The position numbers and the translations under genes are program-made. From assembly GCA_947447975.1 (NCBI GenBank), contig CANFLU010000002.1:89259-153258 (forward strand): a stretch of DNA of 64,000 nt, written 5' to 3'. Each line of letters opens with the position of its first letter. Position 1 is the first letter of the stretch. The notes beneath the pieces are model-generated. The model ran no database searches and was not told where the DNA came from. It worked only from the letters and a program-made list of their open reading frames with translations. This DNA comes from Comamonadaceae bacterium (GTDB lineage: Bacteria > Pseudomonadota > Gammaproteobacteria > Burkholderiales > Burkholderiaceae_C). Below, in pieces: positions 56,691-64,000 of the stretch.

Positions 56691-56907
56691 CCCGGGCGCC
56701 GGGCAGCGCGCTTGCCTAGGAAGTCCGGTTACGGCGTGTGCTCGTTGGCGCGCTGTCGCGCCAGTCGCGTCCGCAGCAGCCGCACCAAGCACCAATCCAT
56801 TCACTACGACCGCAACGTTCCCCAATCTGGGCCAACAAACCCGCACCGCAGCTCCCCGCATCAACACCCGTATCCGGCCCAAAAAAGCAACATTGGCTAT
56901 TCCAGCT

Positions 56908-56935
56908 CCCCTTCACCCCAGCGGGGGTGAAGGGG
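56908..56935. repeat. Perfect palindromic hairpin between alr and radA
   Basis: CCCCTTCACCCC, loop AGCG, GGGGTGAAGGGG: twelve perfect base pairs. There is no T-tract after it on the plus strand; G-rich sequence follows. It may act as a terminator-like or stabilising stem for alr mRNA, or be a copy of an extragenic palindromic repeat. Confidence 0.7.
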
Positions 56936-56960
56936 CGGGGGGGGAAGCGGGGGCAACAAT

Positions 56961-56980
56961 ATATGTATTTTTATACAGTA
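56961..56980. promoter_or_regulatory. LexA-like (SOS) box upstream of radA
   Basis: ATATGTATTTTTATACAGTA matches the consensus TACTGTATATATATACAGTA at 15 of 20 positions by eye, including the complete right half TATACAGTA. The left half has ATG instead of CTG. It ends ten bases before the radA start codon, where a repressor would block transcription or initiation. Confidence 0.55.
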
Positions 56981-56990
56981 ATATCAAGCC

Positions 56991-58358
56991 ATGGCTAAAG
57001 ACAAATCCGTATTTACCTGCAATGAGTGCGGCGGCACCAGCCCCAAGTGGCTGGGCAAATGCCCTTCCTGCGCGGCTTGGAACACCTTGGTGGAATCGGT
57101 CGCGGCACCCGATAACGGCGTACGCAACCGCTTTGCCTCGCTGGCCGGTACAGCGCAAGTGGCGGTATTGGCCGATATCGAAGCGAGCGATGTGGACCGC
57201 ACGCCCACCGGACACAGCGAGTTAGACCGCGTGTTGGGCGGCGGCATTGTGCAAGGCGGCGTGGTGCTGATCGGTGGCGATCCGGGCATCGGCAAATCAA
57301 CGCTATTGCTGCAAGCCCTGGACTCCCTGCAACGGGCCGGGAAAAAAACCTTGTACGTCACCGGCGAGGAAAGCGGTGCCCAAGTGGCTTTGCGTTCGCG
57401 CCGCTTAGGGCTGGACGGTTCGCAAGTGAGCGTTTTGGCCGAGATCCAACTGGAAAAAATCCTAGGCGCACTGGGCAGCCAGCAGCCCGACGTGGCCGTG
57501 ATCGACTCCATCCAAACCGTGTACTCCGACCAATTGAGCTCGGCACCGGGCTCGGTGGCCCAGGTGCGTGAATGTGCAGCGCACCTGACGCGCGCTGCCA
57601 AATCCGCTGGTGTCTGCATTGTGCTGGTGGGCCACGTCACCAAAGAAGGCGCACTGGCCGGCCCGCGCGTGCTGGAGCATATGGTCGATACCGTGCTGTA
57701 TTTCGAAGGCGATACGCATAGCCAATTCCGGCTGGTGCGGGCGATCAAGAACCGGTTTGGTGCGGTCAACGAGATCGGTGTGTTCGCGATGACCGAAAAA
57801 GGGCTCAAAGGCGTCAGCAACCCTAGCGCTATTTTTCTGAGCCAACACGCCGAGCCAGTACCCGGCAGCTGCGTAATGGTGACTTTAGAAGGCACCCGCC
57901 CCTTGCTGGTGGAGATTCAGGCCCTGGTGGACAGCGGCGGGCCCAGCCCGAGGCGGCTCTCGGTCGGCCTGGACCGCGACCGCTTGGCGATGCTATTGGC
58001 CGTGCTGCACCGCCATGCCGGTGTGGCCTGTATGGACCAGGACGTGTTCATCAATGCCGTAGGCGGCGTGCGCATCGGCGAACCGGCTGCCGACCTGGCG
58101 GTCATGCTGGCCATAAGCTCGTCCTTGCGCGGCAAACCCCTGCCCAAAGGCTTTATCGCGTTTGGCGAAGTGGGCCTGGCCGGCGAGGTGCGCCCGGCGC
58201 CGCGCGGCCAGGAGCGGCTACGGGAAGCGGCCAAGCTGGGCTTTACCCAGGCCATTGTGCCCAAGGCCAACGCGCCTAAAAAGCCCATGGACGGCATGGC
58301 AGTGCATGCGGTGGAGCGGGTCGAAGAGGCTTTGGAGATATTCCGAACGCTGGCTTGA
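56991..58358 (+). CDS. radA: DNA repair ATPase RadA
   Basis: DnaB-like helicase that extends recombination intermediates with RecA. The 455-residue protein has an N-terminal zinc finger (Cys10, Cys13, Cys24, Cys27), Walker A GGDPGIGKSTLLLQ, the RadA-specific motif IKNRFGAV and a C-terminal Lon-protease-like domain (GGVRIGEPAADLAVMLAISS). All domains are intact. The upstream LexA-like box suggests damage-inducible expression, which is not the rule for radA in E. coli. Confidence 0.96.
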   Translation: MAKDKSVFTCNECGGTSPKWLGKCPSCAAWNTLVESVAAPDNGVRNRFASLAGTAQVAVLADIEASDVDRTPTGHSELDRVLGGGIVQGGVVLIGGDPGIGKSTLLLQALDSLQRAGKKTLYVTGEESGAQVALRSRRLGLDGSQVSVLAEIQLEKILGALGSQQPDVAVIDSIQTVYSDQLSSAPGSVAQVRECAAHLTRAAKSAGVCIVLVGHVTKEGALAGPRVLEHMVDTVLYFEGDTHSQFRLVRAIKNRFGAVNEIGVFAMTEKGLKGVSNPSAIFLSQHAEPVPGSCVMVTLEGTRPLLVEIQALVDSGGPSPRRLSVGLDRDRLAMLLAVLHRHAGVACMDQDVFINAVGGVRIGEPAADLAVMLAISSSLRGKPLPKGFIAFGEVGLAGEVRPAPRGQERLREAAKLGFTQAIVPKANAPKKPMDGMAVHAVERVEEALEIFRTLA

Positions 58359-58631
58359 CGTGCGGCGCCCGTCTCCGGTGGACCTACCCACCGCCCGTGC
58401 GCTGAAAATTTTTGATTTCCTAACTGAAAATTGATCAAGCACTACTTCCCTAAGAAAGGGCGCACAATCTGAAGGTGTAAGTTTTTGTAAGGGTAGAGGG
58501 ACTAGATTCGGTCCTCTATGCGGGTGATGCGTATATAGTAAGCATCGCTTAACAGCTTGGTGCATGCGCGTTACCGCGCATGTAGGCCCGTCTAGGTCGT
58601 GTTAACGGCCGTTTTTCAACTTGGAGACATC
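58359..58631 (+). promoter_or_regulatory. Long structured leader before the branched-chain amino acid transporter
   Basis: A 273-base non-coding gap with three successive inverted repeats: TAGAGG/CCTCTA (58494-58499 with 58513-58518), GATGC/GCATC (58526-58530 with 58542-58546) and CATGCGCG-TTAC-CGCGCATG (58563-58582). They lie between a presumed promoter and the livK-type start, so they could be a regulatory leader or operator sites. No known riboswitch was recognised. Confidence 0.4.
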
Positions 58632-59882
58632 ATGACAATTCAATTCGCACAGCTAGCGTCCCGGCTGGTAGTGGCTGCTGCCGTAGCAACTTTTGCTGGC
58701 CTGGCTAGCGCAGAAGAACCGATCAAGATCGGCGTATCGGGCCCCTTCACAGGCGGCTCCTCCTCCATGGGCGTGAGTATGCGCGATGGCGTGCGCCTGG
58801 CCACAGAAGAGATAAACAAAGCAGGTGGCGTATTGGGTCGTCAGTTGGTGTTGATCGAGCGCGATGACGAGGCCAAAAATGAGCGCGGGGTGCAAATCGC
58901 CCAAGAACTGATTAATAAAGAAAAAGTTACGGCCACCGTAGGCTTTATCAATACCGGTGTAGCGCTGGCCTCCCAACGCTTCTACCAAGAGGCCAAGATC
59001 CCGGTGATGAACAACGTGGCAACGGGCTCTATCGTGACCCATCAGTTTGATGACCAGCCGGAAAACTACATATTCCGCAACGCCGCGCACGATAGCATCC
59101 AGGCCCCCATGATTGTGGAAGAGGCGATTACCCGCCGCGGGTTTAAGAAAGTGGCCATCCTGGCTGACTCCACCAACTACGGCCAATTGGGCCGCGAAGA
59201 CTTGGAGCGCGCCCTGGGCCTCAAAGGCGTCACAGCCGTGGCTGTAGAGAAATTCAACGTCAAAGACGTGGACATGACAGCCCAGTTGCTCAAAGCCAAG
59301 GCTGCGGGCGCAGAGGTAGTTTTGACCTACGCGATCGGCCCGGAACTGGCACAGATCGCCAACGGCATGACCAAGCTCGGTTGGAAAGTTCCAATGATTG
59401 GCAGCTGGACCCTGTCGATGGCCAACTTTATTGACAATGCCGGCCCTGGTGGCGAAGGAGCGCGCATGCCGCAAACCTTTATCCAACAGCCCACGACACC
59501 TAAGCGTCAGGCTTTCATCATCAATTACTTGCGTACCTTCAACCCGAAGAACGCGCGTATTGATTCTCCTGTGTCTGCAGCCCAAGGCTACGACTCGGTG
59601 TACCTGCTCGCCGCGGCCATCAAGCAAGCTAAAGCCGTGGACGGTCCCGCCATCAAAGCGGCCCTGGAAGACCTGAAGACCCCGGTTGAAGGTGTGGTGA
59701 CTACCTATACCAAGCCCTTCACCGCCAAAGACCATGAAGCCATTACCGCCAATATCCCAGTGTTCGGTGAAGTCAAAGGTGAGAAAGTGGTTTATGCCTA
59801 TGAAGCTGATCAGAAGAAAGCCTCTGAGATCCGCGTAAAAGACGCAAACGCTAAAGGCGCTTTGGAAGTTAAAAAGAAATAA
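58632..59882 (+). CDS. livK: Branched-chain amino acid ABC transporter, periplasmic binding protein
   Basis: A 416-residue precursor with signal peptide (MTIQFAQLASRLVVAAAVAT ... GLASA) and a type I periplasmic binding fold starting EEPIKIGVSGPFTGGSSSMG, with GGVLGRQLVLIERDDEAKNE. It is of the Leu/Ile/Val- or amide-binding family; some members bind urea, short amides or aromatic acids instead. GGAG five bases upstream sets the start at 58632. It is followed by a terminator-like hairpin and then the permease and ATPase genes. Confidence 0.88.
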   Translation: MTIQFAQLASRLVVAAAVATFAGLASAEEPIKIGVSGPFTGGSSSMGVSMRDGVRLATEEINKAGGVLGRQLVLIERDDEAKNERGVQIAQELINKEKVTATVGFINTGVALASQRFYQEAKIPVMNNVATGSIVTHQFDDQPENYIFRNAAHDSIQAPMIVEEAITRRGFKKVAILADSTNYGQLGREDLERALGLKGVTAVAVEKFNVKDVDMTAQLLKAKAAGAEVVLTYAIGPELAQIANGMTKLGWKVPMIGSWTLSMANFIDNAGPGGEGARMPQTFIQQPTTPKRQAFIINYLRTFNPKNARIDSPVSAAQGYDSVYLLAAAIKQAKAVDGPAIKAALEDLKTPVEGVVTTYTKPFTAKDHEAITANIPVFGEVKGEKVVYAYEADQKKASEIRVKDANAKGALEVKKK

Positions 59883-59916
59883 GTGCTGCGGTAGTACCGC
59901 TACGCTTTCAAACAAC

Positions 59917-59950
59917 TCGCCAGACCCTTAGGGCTGGCGAGTTTCTTTTA
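59917..59950 (+). terminator. Terminator/attenuator between livK and livH
   Basis: CTCGCCAG, ten-base loop with further internal pairing, CTGGCGAG, then TTTCTTTT. The 8-bp stem lies in the 134-base gap after the binding-protein gene and probably lowers expression of the downstream membrane genes relative to the binding protein. Confidence 0.85.
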
Positions 59951-60016
59951 TAAAGCAACCGCTGCGGTTGCGGACCCGCTGACGGGAAGATTGCTAAATT
60001 TTCGGTTGAAGAAATT

Positions 60017-60892
60017 ATGGAAATATTGTTACAACTCGTTTATAGCGGTATCGCGCTAGGCATGATATATGCGGTCATCGCATTCGGTTACCAACTCACA
60101 TTCCAGACTTCTGACACGCTGAATTTCGGCCAAGGCGATGCCTTGATGTTGGGCGCTATGGTGGGCCTGACACTGGTCAACCATGGCGTGAACTATTGGG
60201 TAATGCTGCCCCTGGTCATCGTCTTTGGCATGGTGCAAGGTGCCTTTGTGGAGCGCATCGGTGTCCAACCAGCGATCAAGATAAAAAGCGAATTTGGCTG
60301 GATTATGTCTACCATCGCACTGGGCATTATTTTCAAAAACGTAGCGGAAAACCTGTGGGGCCGTGATGACCTGAAATTCCCCTCCCCCCTGCCAGAAGCG
60401 CCCATGAATTTACTGGGCGCCAATGTGCTACCCATGGAAGTGTTGGTGGTCTTTGGTGCCATTGCCATGATGCTAGGCGTGGAATTTTTCAACCGCAAAA
60501 CCATTTACGGCAAAGCCGTGGTCGCCACCTTCAATGACCGCGACGCGGCGAAGCTGATGGGCATAAATACCGGCCTAGTGATTACTTTTTCTTACGCTCT
60601 GTCTTCAGCGACGGCAGGCTTTGCCGGGGCCCTGATTGCCCCCCTGACGCTCACGGGTGCGACCATGGGTGCAGTCCTGGGCCTCAAAGCCTTTGCGGTG
60701 GCGATCATCGGTGGACTGACCAGTGGTCTGGGCATTATTGTGGGTGGCATTATTTTGGGTATCGCTGAAACCACCACCGGTTTTTATATTTCCACCGGCT
60801 ACAAAGACGTGCCCGGACTGGTTCTCTTACTGATGGTGCTGGCACTTAAACCTGCGGGCTTGTTCGGTAAAACAGCGATCAAGAAAGTCTGA
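60017..60892 (+). CDS. livH: Branched-chain amino acid ABC permease LivH
   Basis: Inner-membrane permease, 291 residues, about eight helices. It begins MEILLQLVYSGIALGMIYAV and has the LivH motif TSDTLNFGQGDALMLGAM plus the coupling-helix region FNDRDAAKLMGINTG. It is two bases before the fused LivM-LivG gene. Paralogous to the partial LivH at the left edge of the window. Confidence 0.92.
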   Translation: MEILLQLVYSGIALGMIYAVIAFGYQLTFQTSDTLNFGQGDALMLGAMVGLTLVNHGVNYWVMLPLVIVFGMVQGAFVERIGVQPAIKIKSEFGWIMSTIALGIIFKNVAENLWGRDDLKFPSPLPEAPMNLLGANVLPMEVLVVFGAIAMMLGVEFFNRKTIYGKAVVATFNDRDAAKLMGINTGLVITFSYALSSATAGFAGALIAPLTLTGATMGAVLGLKAFAVAIIGGLTSGLGIIVGGIILGIAETTTGFYISTGYKDVPGLVLLLMVLALKPAGLFGKTAIKKV

Positions 60893-60894
60893 CC

Positions 60895-62826
60895 ATGAGC
60901 CGCAATTTCATACTTTCCCTTATCGTTGGTTTTGCCCTGCTGGCCGCAGCGCCGCTGTACACCGGCAACCCTTACTACATCCACATGATCGGTACGATCA
61001 TGATTTACGCCATCTTGCTGTTCGGTCTGGACATCGTGGTGGGCTATACCGGTCAGGTCTCGCTAGGGCATGCGGGTTTGTTCGGCGTAGGCTCGTACAC
61101 CGCGGGCGTGATGTTTTTGAAGCTTGGCGCACCGCTGTGGCTGATCATCCCCGCCAGCGTGGGCATCACGGCGGCCTTTGGCGCTTTGCTGGCCCTTCCT
61201 GCTTTGCGCGTCACCGGTCCGTATTTGGCCATGGTGACGCTGGCCTTTGGCACCATCATCCAGATTCTGATTAACGAGATGACCTTCCTGACCGAAGGCC
61301 CGCTGGGCATCAAAGTGCCCAAGCCAGACTTATTCGGCGCCAAACTCAGTGAGCACGGCTTTTATTGGCTGGTACTGGTTCTGATGGGCTTGTCCCTGGT
61401 GGTGGTGGACCGCATTTTGCGATCGCAGTTGGGCCGTGCGTTTGAAGCGTTGCGCGGCAGCCCAGTGGCATCTGACTGTATGGGGGTATCGGTCTATCGC
61501 TACAAGGTCTATGCCTTTGTGATCAGCGCCGGTTTTGCAGGTCTGGCCGGTTGCCTGTATGCCTATTCCGAGCAATACATCTCGCCCAATACCTACAACT
61601 TTGAATTGACCGTGCTGTTTCTGCTGGCCGTCATCATGGGCGGGCGTAAAACCCGTTCAGGCGCCCTGCTGGGTGCGGCCATCATCGTGATTTTGCCTAA
61701 ACTACTGGACGATTTGGAAATGTTCCGCCAAGTCTCTACGGGTTTGGCGGTGCTCATGCTTATTGGCGCCATCATTGGCGTCGCCAGAAAAATCACTACC
61801 GTGCGCACCATGGCAATCCCGGTGGTAGGCACGATTGCATTAGCGGCATTTTCCTTCTGGCTCCAATCTATCACTGACTGGCGTCTGAGCATTTTTGGGC
61901 TGATGATTTTGTTTGTGGTGTATTACCTGCAAGATGGCATCGTCGGCTTTTTCCGCAAACTGTTTAGCGGCAAGAGCACGCGCGGTGTGGCGTATCAGGC
62001 GCCTGCCGATGCGAAAGATGCCATCCATGCAGCCGCCAATGCCCAGCACAGCGCAGACGGCAGCGAGTTGCTAGTCGCCAAGGGCGTGCTCATGCAGTTC
62101 GGCGGCCTCAAGGCCTTGAACGACGTGGACCTGGTCGTCAAGCGCGGCACCATCCATGGCCTCATTGGCCCCAATGGCTCTGGCAAGAGCACCATGATGA
62201 ATGTGCTGACCGGCATCTATGTGCCCACCGCCGGGGAGATCGAGTTTTCGGGCGCCACCTTGGTGGATCGCACCTCGTCGGACATCGCTTTGTCTGGCAT
62301 TGCGCGCACTTTCCAAAACGTACAGTTGTTCGGTGAAATGACCGCGCTGCAGAACGTACAGGTCGGTTTGCACCACACCTTTAACAGCAATTTGTTCGAC
62401 GTGGCCTTGAACACGCCGCGCTACCAGCGCGAGGACTCTGATGCCATCGAACGCGGCATGGGGCTCTTGCACTTTGTCGGCCTGGCCGATTTGGCTGCCG
62501 AAGAGGCGCGCAACCTGCCCTACGGCAAGCAGCGTCTTCTGGAAATTGCGCGCGCACTGGCGCTGGACCCGCAGCTATTGCTGCTGGACGAACCGGCAGC
62601 CGGTTTGACTGCGCCCGACATCAAGGAGCTGATCGCCATCATCCGCAAAATTCGCGATCACGGCATAACCGTCATCCTGATCGAACACCATATGGATGTA
62701 GTGATGACCGTCTGTGACTCGGTCTCAGTGCTGGATTTCGGTCAGAAAATTGCCGAAGGCAAACCCGCTGAAGTACAGGCCAATGAAAAAGTGATTGAGG
62801 CCTATCTGGGCGCTCCCGCCGCTTGA
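60895..62826 (+). CDS. livMG: Fused branched-chain amino acid ABC permease and ATPase (LivM-LivG)
   Basis: A 643-residue fusion. Residues 1 to about 365 are a LivM permease (GLDIVVGYTGQVSLGHAGLF; coupling block EALRGSPVASDCMGVSVYRY), with an extra hydrophobic pair near 310-350. A linker of about 30 residues leads to a LivG ATPase from about residue 390: Walker A GPNGSGKSTMMN near 424, Q-loop TFQNVQLFGEM, an atypical signature NLPYGKQRLLEIARAL and Walker B LLLLDEPAAGL, with switch His in IEHHMDVVM. LivM and LivG are separate genes in E. coli. The order here is livK-livH-livMG-livF. Confidence 0.94.
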   Translation: MSRNFILSLIVGFALLAAAPLYTGNPYYIHMIGTIMIYAILLFGLDIVVGYTGQVSLGHAGLFGVGSYTAGVMFLKLGAPLWLIIPASVGITAAFGALLALPALRVTGPYLAMVTLAFGTIIQILINEMTFLTEGPLGIKVPKPDLFGAKLSEHGFYWLVLVLMGLSLVVVDRILRSQLGRAFEALRGSPVASDCMGVSVYRYKVYAFVISAGFAGLAGCLYAYSEQYISPNTYNFELTVLFLLAVIMGGRKTRSGALLGAAIIVILPKLLDDLEMFRQVSTGLAVLMLIGAIIGVARKITTVRTMAIPVVGTIALAAFSFWLQSITDWRLSIFGLMILFVVYYLQDGIVGFFRKLFSGKSTRGVAYQAPADAKDAIHAAANAQHSADGSELLVAKGVLMQFGGLKALNDVDLVVKRGTIHGLIGPNGSGKSTMMNVLTGIYVPTAGEIEFSGATLVDRTSSDIALSGIARTFQNVQLFGEMTALQNVQVGLHHTFNSNLFDVALNTPRYQREDSDAIERGMGLLHFVGLADLAAEEARNLPYGKQRLLEIARALALDPQLLLLDEPAAGLTAPDIKELIAIIRKIRDHGITVILIEHHMDVVMTVCDSVSVLDFGQKIAEGKPAEVQANEKVIEAYLGAPAA

Positions 62827-62845
62827 ACGCACAGGACTATTGTTT

Positions 62846-63568
62846 ATGTTGAGCATCAAAAATCTGGAAGCTGGTTACGGCAAAGTGCAAGTCCTGCATG
62901 GAATTTCTATGGAAGTTCCCAAAGGCAAAGTGGTGACGCTGATTGGCTCCAACGGCGCCGGTAAGACCACCACCATGCGTGCTATCTCCGGCATGATCAG
63001 TCCGAGCGCGGGGGAAATCAGCCTCAACGGCACACGCACCGATGGCATGGAGTCTTTCACCATCGCTAAGCTGGGTCTGGCCCACTCGCCCGAAGGCCGC
63101 CGCGTGTTTGCCACCATGTCAGTCACCGACAACCTGATCTTGGGGGCTTTTCCGCGTTTGACCGGTAGCCGCCCCAAGGGGGATGTGCAGGGCGACTTAG
63201 AACGCGCCATGGACCTGTTCCCGCGCCTCAAAGAGCGACGCACCCAACTGGCCGGCACCTTGTCGGGCGGCGAGCAGCAAATGCTGGCCATGGCACGCGC
63301 TGTCATGCTTAATCCCGAGATTGTGCTGCTGGACGAGCCATCAATGGGTCTGGCGCCTATCCTGGTGGAAGAGGTGTTTCGCATCATCGCCGACCTCAAA
63401 TCACGCGGTGTGACGATGTTGCTAGTGGAGCAATTTGCCGCCGCGGCATTGAAGGTGGCGGATTACGGATACGTACTGGAAAACGGCCGCATTTCCGTAC
63501 ACGGCCCGGCCGCGCAGTTGCAGGACGACCCGGCAGTAAAAGCTGCTTATTTGGGTGGTGGGCACTAG
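62846..63568 (+). CDS. livF: Branched-chain amino acid ABC transporter ATPase LivF
   Basis: Second ATPase of the importer, 240 residues. Walker A GSNGAGKTTTMRAIS, signature LSGGEQQMLAMARAV, Walker B IVLLDEPSMGLAP and switch-region LLVEQFAAAALKVAD are intact. The ATG at 62846 (MLSIKNLEAGYGK) is chosen; the frame is open into the end of livMG. It is the last gene of the operon; no clear terminator was seen after it. Confidence 0.94.
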   Translation: MLSIKNLEAGYGKVQVLHGISMEVPKGKVVTLIGSNGAGKTTTMRAISGMISPSAGEISLNGTRTDGMESFTIAKLGLAHSPEGRRVFATMSVTDNLILGAFPRLTGSRPKGDVQGDLERAMDLFPRLKERRTQLAGTLSGGEQQMLAMARAVMLNPEIVLLDEPSMGLAPILVEEVFRIIADLKSRGVTMLLVEQFAAAALKVADYGYVLENGRISVHGPAAQLQDDPAVKAAYLGGGH

Positions 63569-63690
63569 GGCGGTATCAACCTTTACTCGGGATGTGTTGA
63601 GCCCGCACGCTGACAGTTGCGTGTTCCGGGTCCTCGCGCATGGTTAGGCAATAAGGCATTGCTGACGGGGTACTGAGCCCGCGCGGCGGC

Positions 63691-63748
63691 AGCGGCAGGC
63701 GGGGTTCCTCACAACGCAGGCTGATCGTTCGTCACCCCGCCTGCCGCT
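63691..63748. repeat. 14-bp inverted repeat with 30-base loop
   Basis: AGCGGCAGGCGGGG at 63691-63704 pairs perfectly with CCCCGCCTGCCGCT at 63735-63748. The loop contains almost all of the left copy of the longer inverted repeat. Confidence 0.85.
63703..63739 (+). repeat. Left copy of a 37-base inverted repeat
   Basis: Begins GGTTCCTCACAACGC and ends ATCGTTCGTCACCCCG. Its reverse complement recurs at 63963-64000 with one inserted base and about four substitutions. Confidence 0.8.
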
Positions 63749-63757
63749 ACCACCACG

Positions 63758-63944
63758 CTGCGAAGTGCGTTATTGGTGAGCATACCCTAGCTTAGTAGCC
63801 AAGCACTTCAGGGTAGGCCTGATGCAAGCGCGCCCAGTTGCCAGGTACACCACTTCGCAGACCGTATTCGAATCCGCAGAGCGAACGCCATGCGCAGGAT
63901 CACTGCATACTAAGACCCCCGCACGGCAAGCCGGCACTTCGCAG
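63758..63944. repeat. Three copies of the decamer CACTTCGCAG
   Basis: CACTTCGCAG occurs at 63851-63860 and 63935-63944 in direct orientation and as its reverse complement CTGCGAAGTG at 63758-63767, all between the two arms of the longer inverted repeat. Confidence 0.75.
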
Positions 63945-63962
63945 AGTCCGCGCAGGCCGGGG

Positions 63963-64000
63963 CCGGGTGACGAACGATTAGCCTCGCGTTGTGAGGAGCC
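63963..64000 (-). repeat. Right copy of the inverted repeat, at the window edge
   Basis: The reverse complement begins GGCTCCTCACAACGCGAGG and continues CTAATCGTTCGTCACCCGG, closely matching 63703-63739. Because it ends exactly at the window edge, any target duplication or further extension cannot be seen. Confidence 0.8.

Larger units (their letters stand above)
56691..56990. other. Intergenic region alr-radA
   Basis: About 300 bases without a credible gene. It holds a perfect GC hairpin (56908-56935) and, next to radA, an AT-rich tract with a LexA-like palindrome (56961-56980). The open frames crossing it have no ribosome sites or recognisable protein features. Confidence 0.6.
63569..64000. 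other. Terminal non-coding region with nested inverted repeats
   Basis: The last 432 bases contain no reading frame with recognisable protein features. They carry a 14-bp-arm hairpin, a pair of roughly 37-base inverted repeats about 220 bases apart, and three copies of a decamer. The density of symmetry suggests a mobile or structured element that continues past the window edge. Confidence 0.6.

Noticed and set aside
63640..63670. Integron attC site, based on GTTAGGC near 63643
   Set aside because: No matching complementary core (RYYYAAC) at the right distance, no integrase and no cassette genes. The main symmetry in the region is elsewhere.

Overview
The window is bacterial, GC-rich and densely coded, and reads as a betaproteobacterium of the order Burkholderiales, most likely family Comamonadaceae. 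The basis is the gene orders TPR gene-lolB-ispE-tRNAGln-prs-rplY-pth, lplT/alr/radA, nadK-recN and glnK-amtB, and the protein sequences themselves. Genus cannot be settled from the sequence alone. No phage, insertion sequence, CRISPR array or rRNA operon is visible; the only RNA gene recognised is one tRNA-Gln(UUG).

Layout. 1-11.2 kb holds the start of a livH permease, a thioesterase, an ATM1-like ABC exporter, a LysR fragment, pyrC, a DUF3025 protein, htpX, a LysE exporter, a large FAD oxidoreductase, an RlmI-type rRNA methyltransferase and an EamA permease. 11.3-16.6 kb is a phosphonate locus: PhnZ-like HD oxygenase, phnY, phnA and a GntR regulator on the minus strand, with phnW divergent. 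16.6-21.6 kb continues from phnW with a glutamine-synthetase-like ligase, an iron-type alcohol dehydrogenase, a PuuD-like gamma-glutamyl hydrolase and an aldehyde dehydrogenase. These four activities make up a plausible gamma-glutamylated amino-alcohol (ethanolamine-like) catabolic route. 21.6-23.9 kb holds a Nudix gene and a more AT-rich accessory patch with a Sel1-repeat protein and a small overlapping ORF. 23.9-41.9 kb is core: rsmD-coaD-ferredoxin, pth-rplY-prs-tRNA-ispE-lolB-TPR, mutM-mutY, rapZ-recN-nadK, hrcA, yifB/comM and glnK-amtB. 42-46.1 kb holds an SMP-30 lactonase, a MobA-like nucleotidyltransferase and glcE-glcF.

46.2-55.4 kb is a minus-strand run: a PotABCD-type ABC transporter, creatinase, a GlxA-family regulator, glutathione peroxidase, an EamA permease and lplT. 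The M24 protein keeps the creatinase catalytic His and Glu at residues 232 and 262, so the 'polyamine-type' transporter beside it is probably a creatine importer. 55.6-63.6 kb holds alr, radA (with a LexA-like box 10 nt before its start) and a branched-chain amino acid transporter in which LivM and LivG are fused. The last 430 nt carry nested inverted repeats and no recognisable gene.

A shared theme is scavenging of nitrogen and phosphorus from small organic amines: 2-aminoethylphosphonate, creatine, a probable gamma-glutamylated amine, amino acids and ammonium. A perfect NtrC palindrome and a sigma-54 promoter lie upstream of glnK-amtB. The best candidates for undescribed biology are the phnW-linked gamma-glutamyl cluster, the PhnZ-like oxygenase without its usual hydroxylase partner, the creatine import operon, the LexA-like site at radA and the structured region at the right edge.
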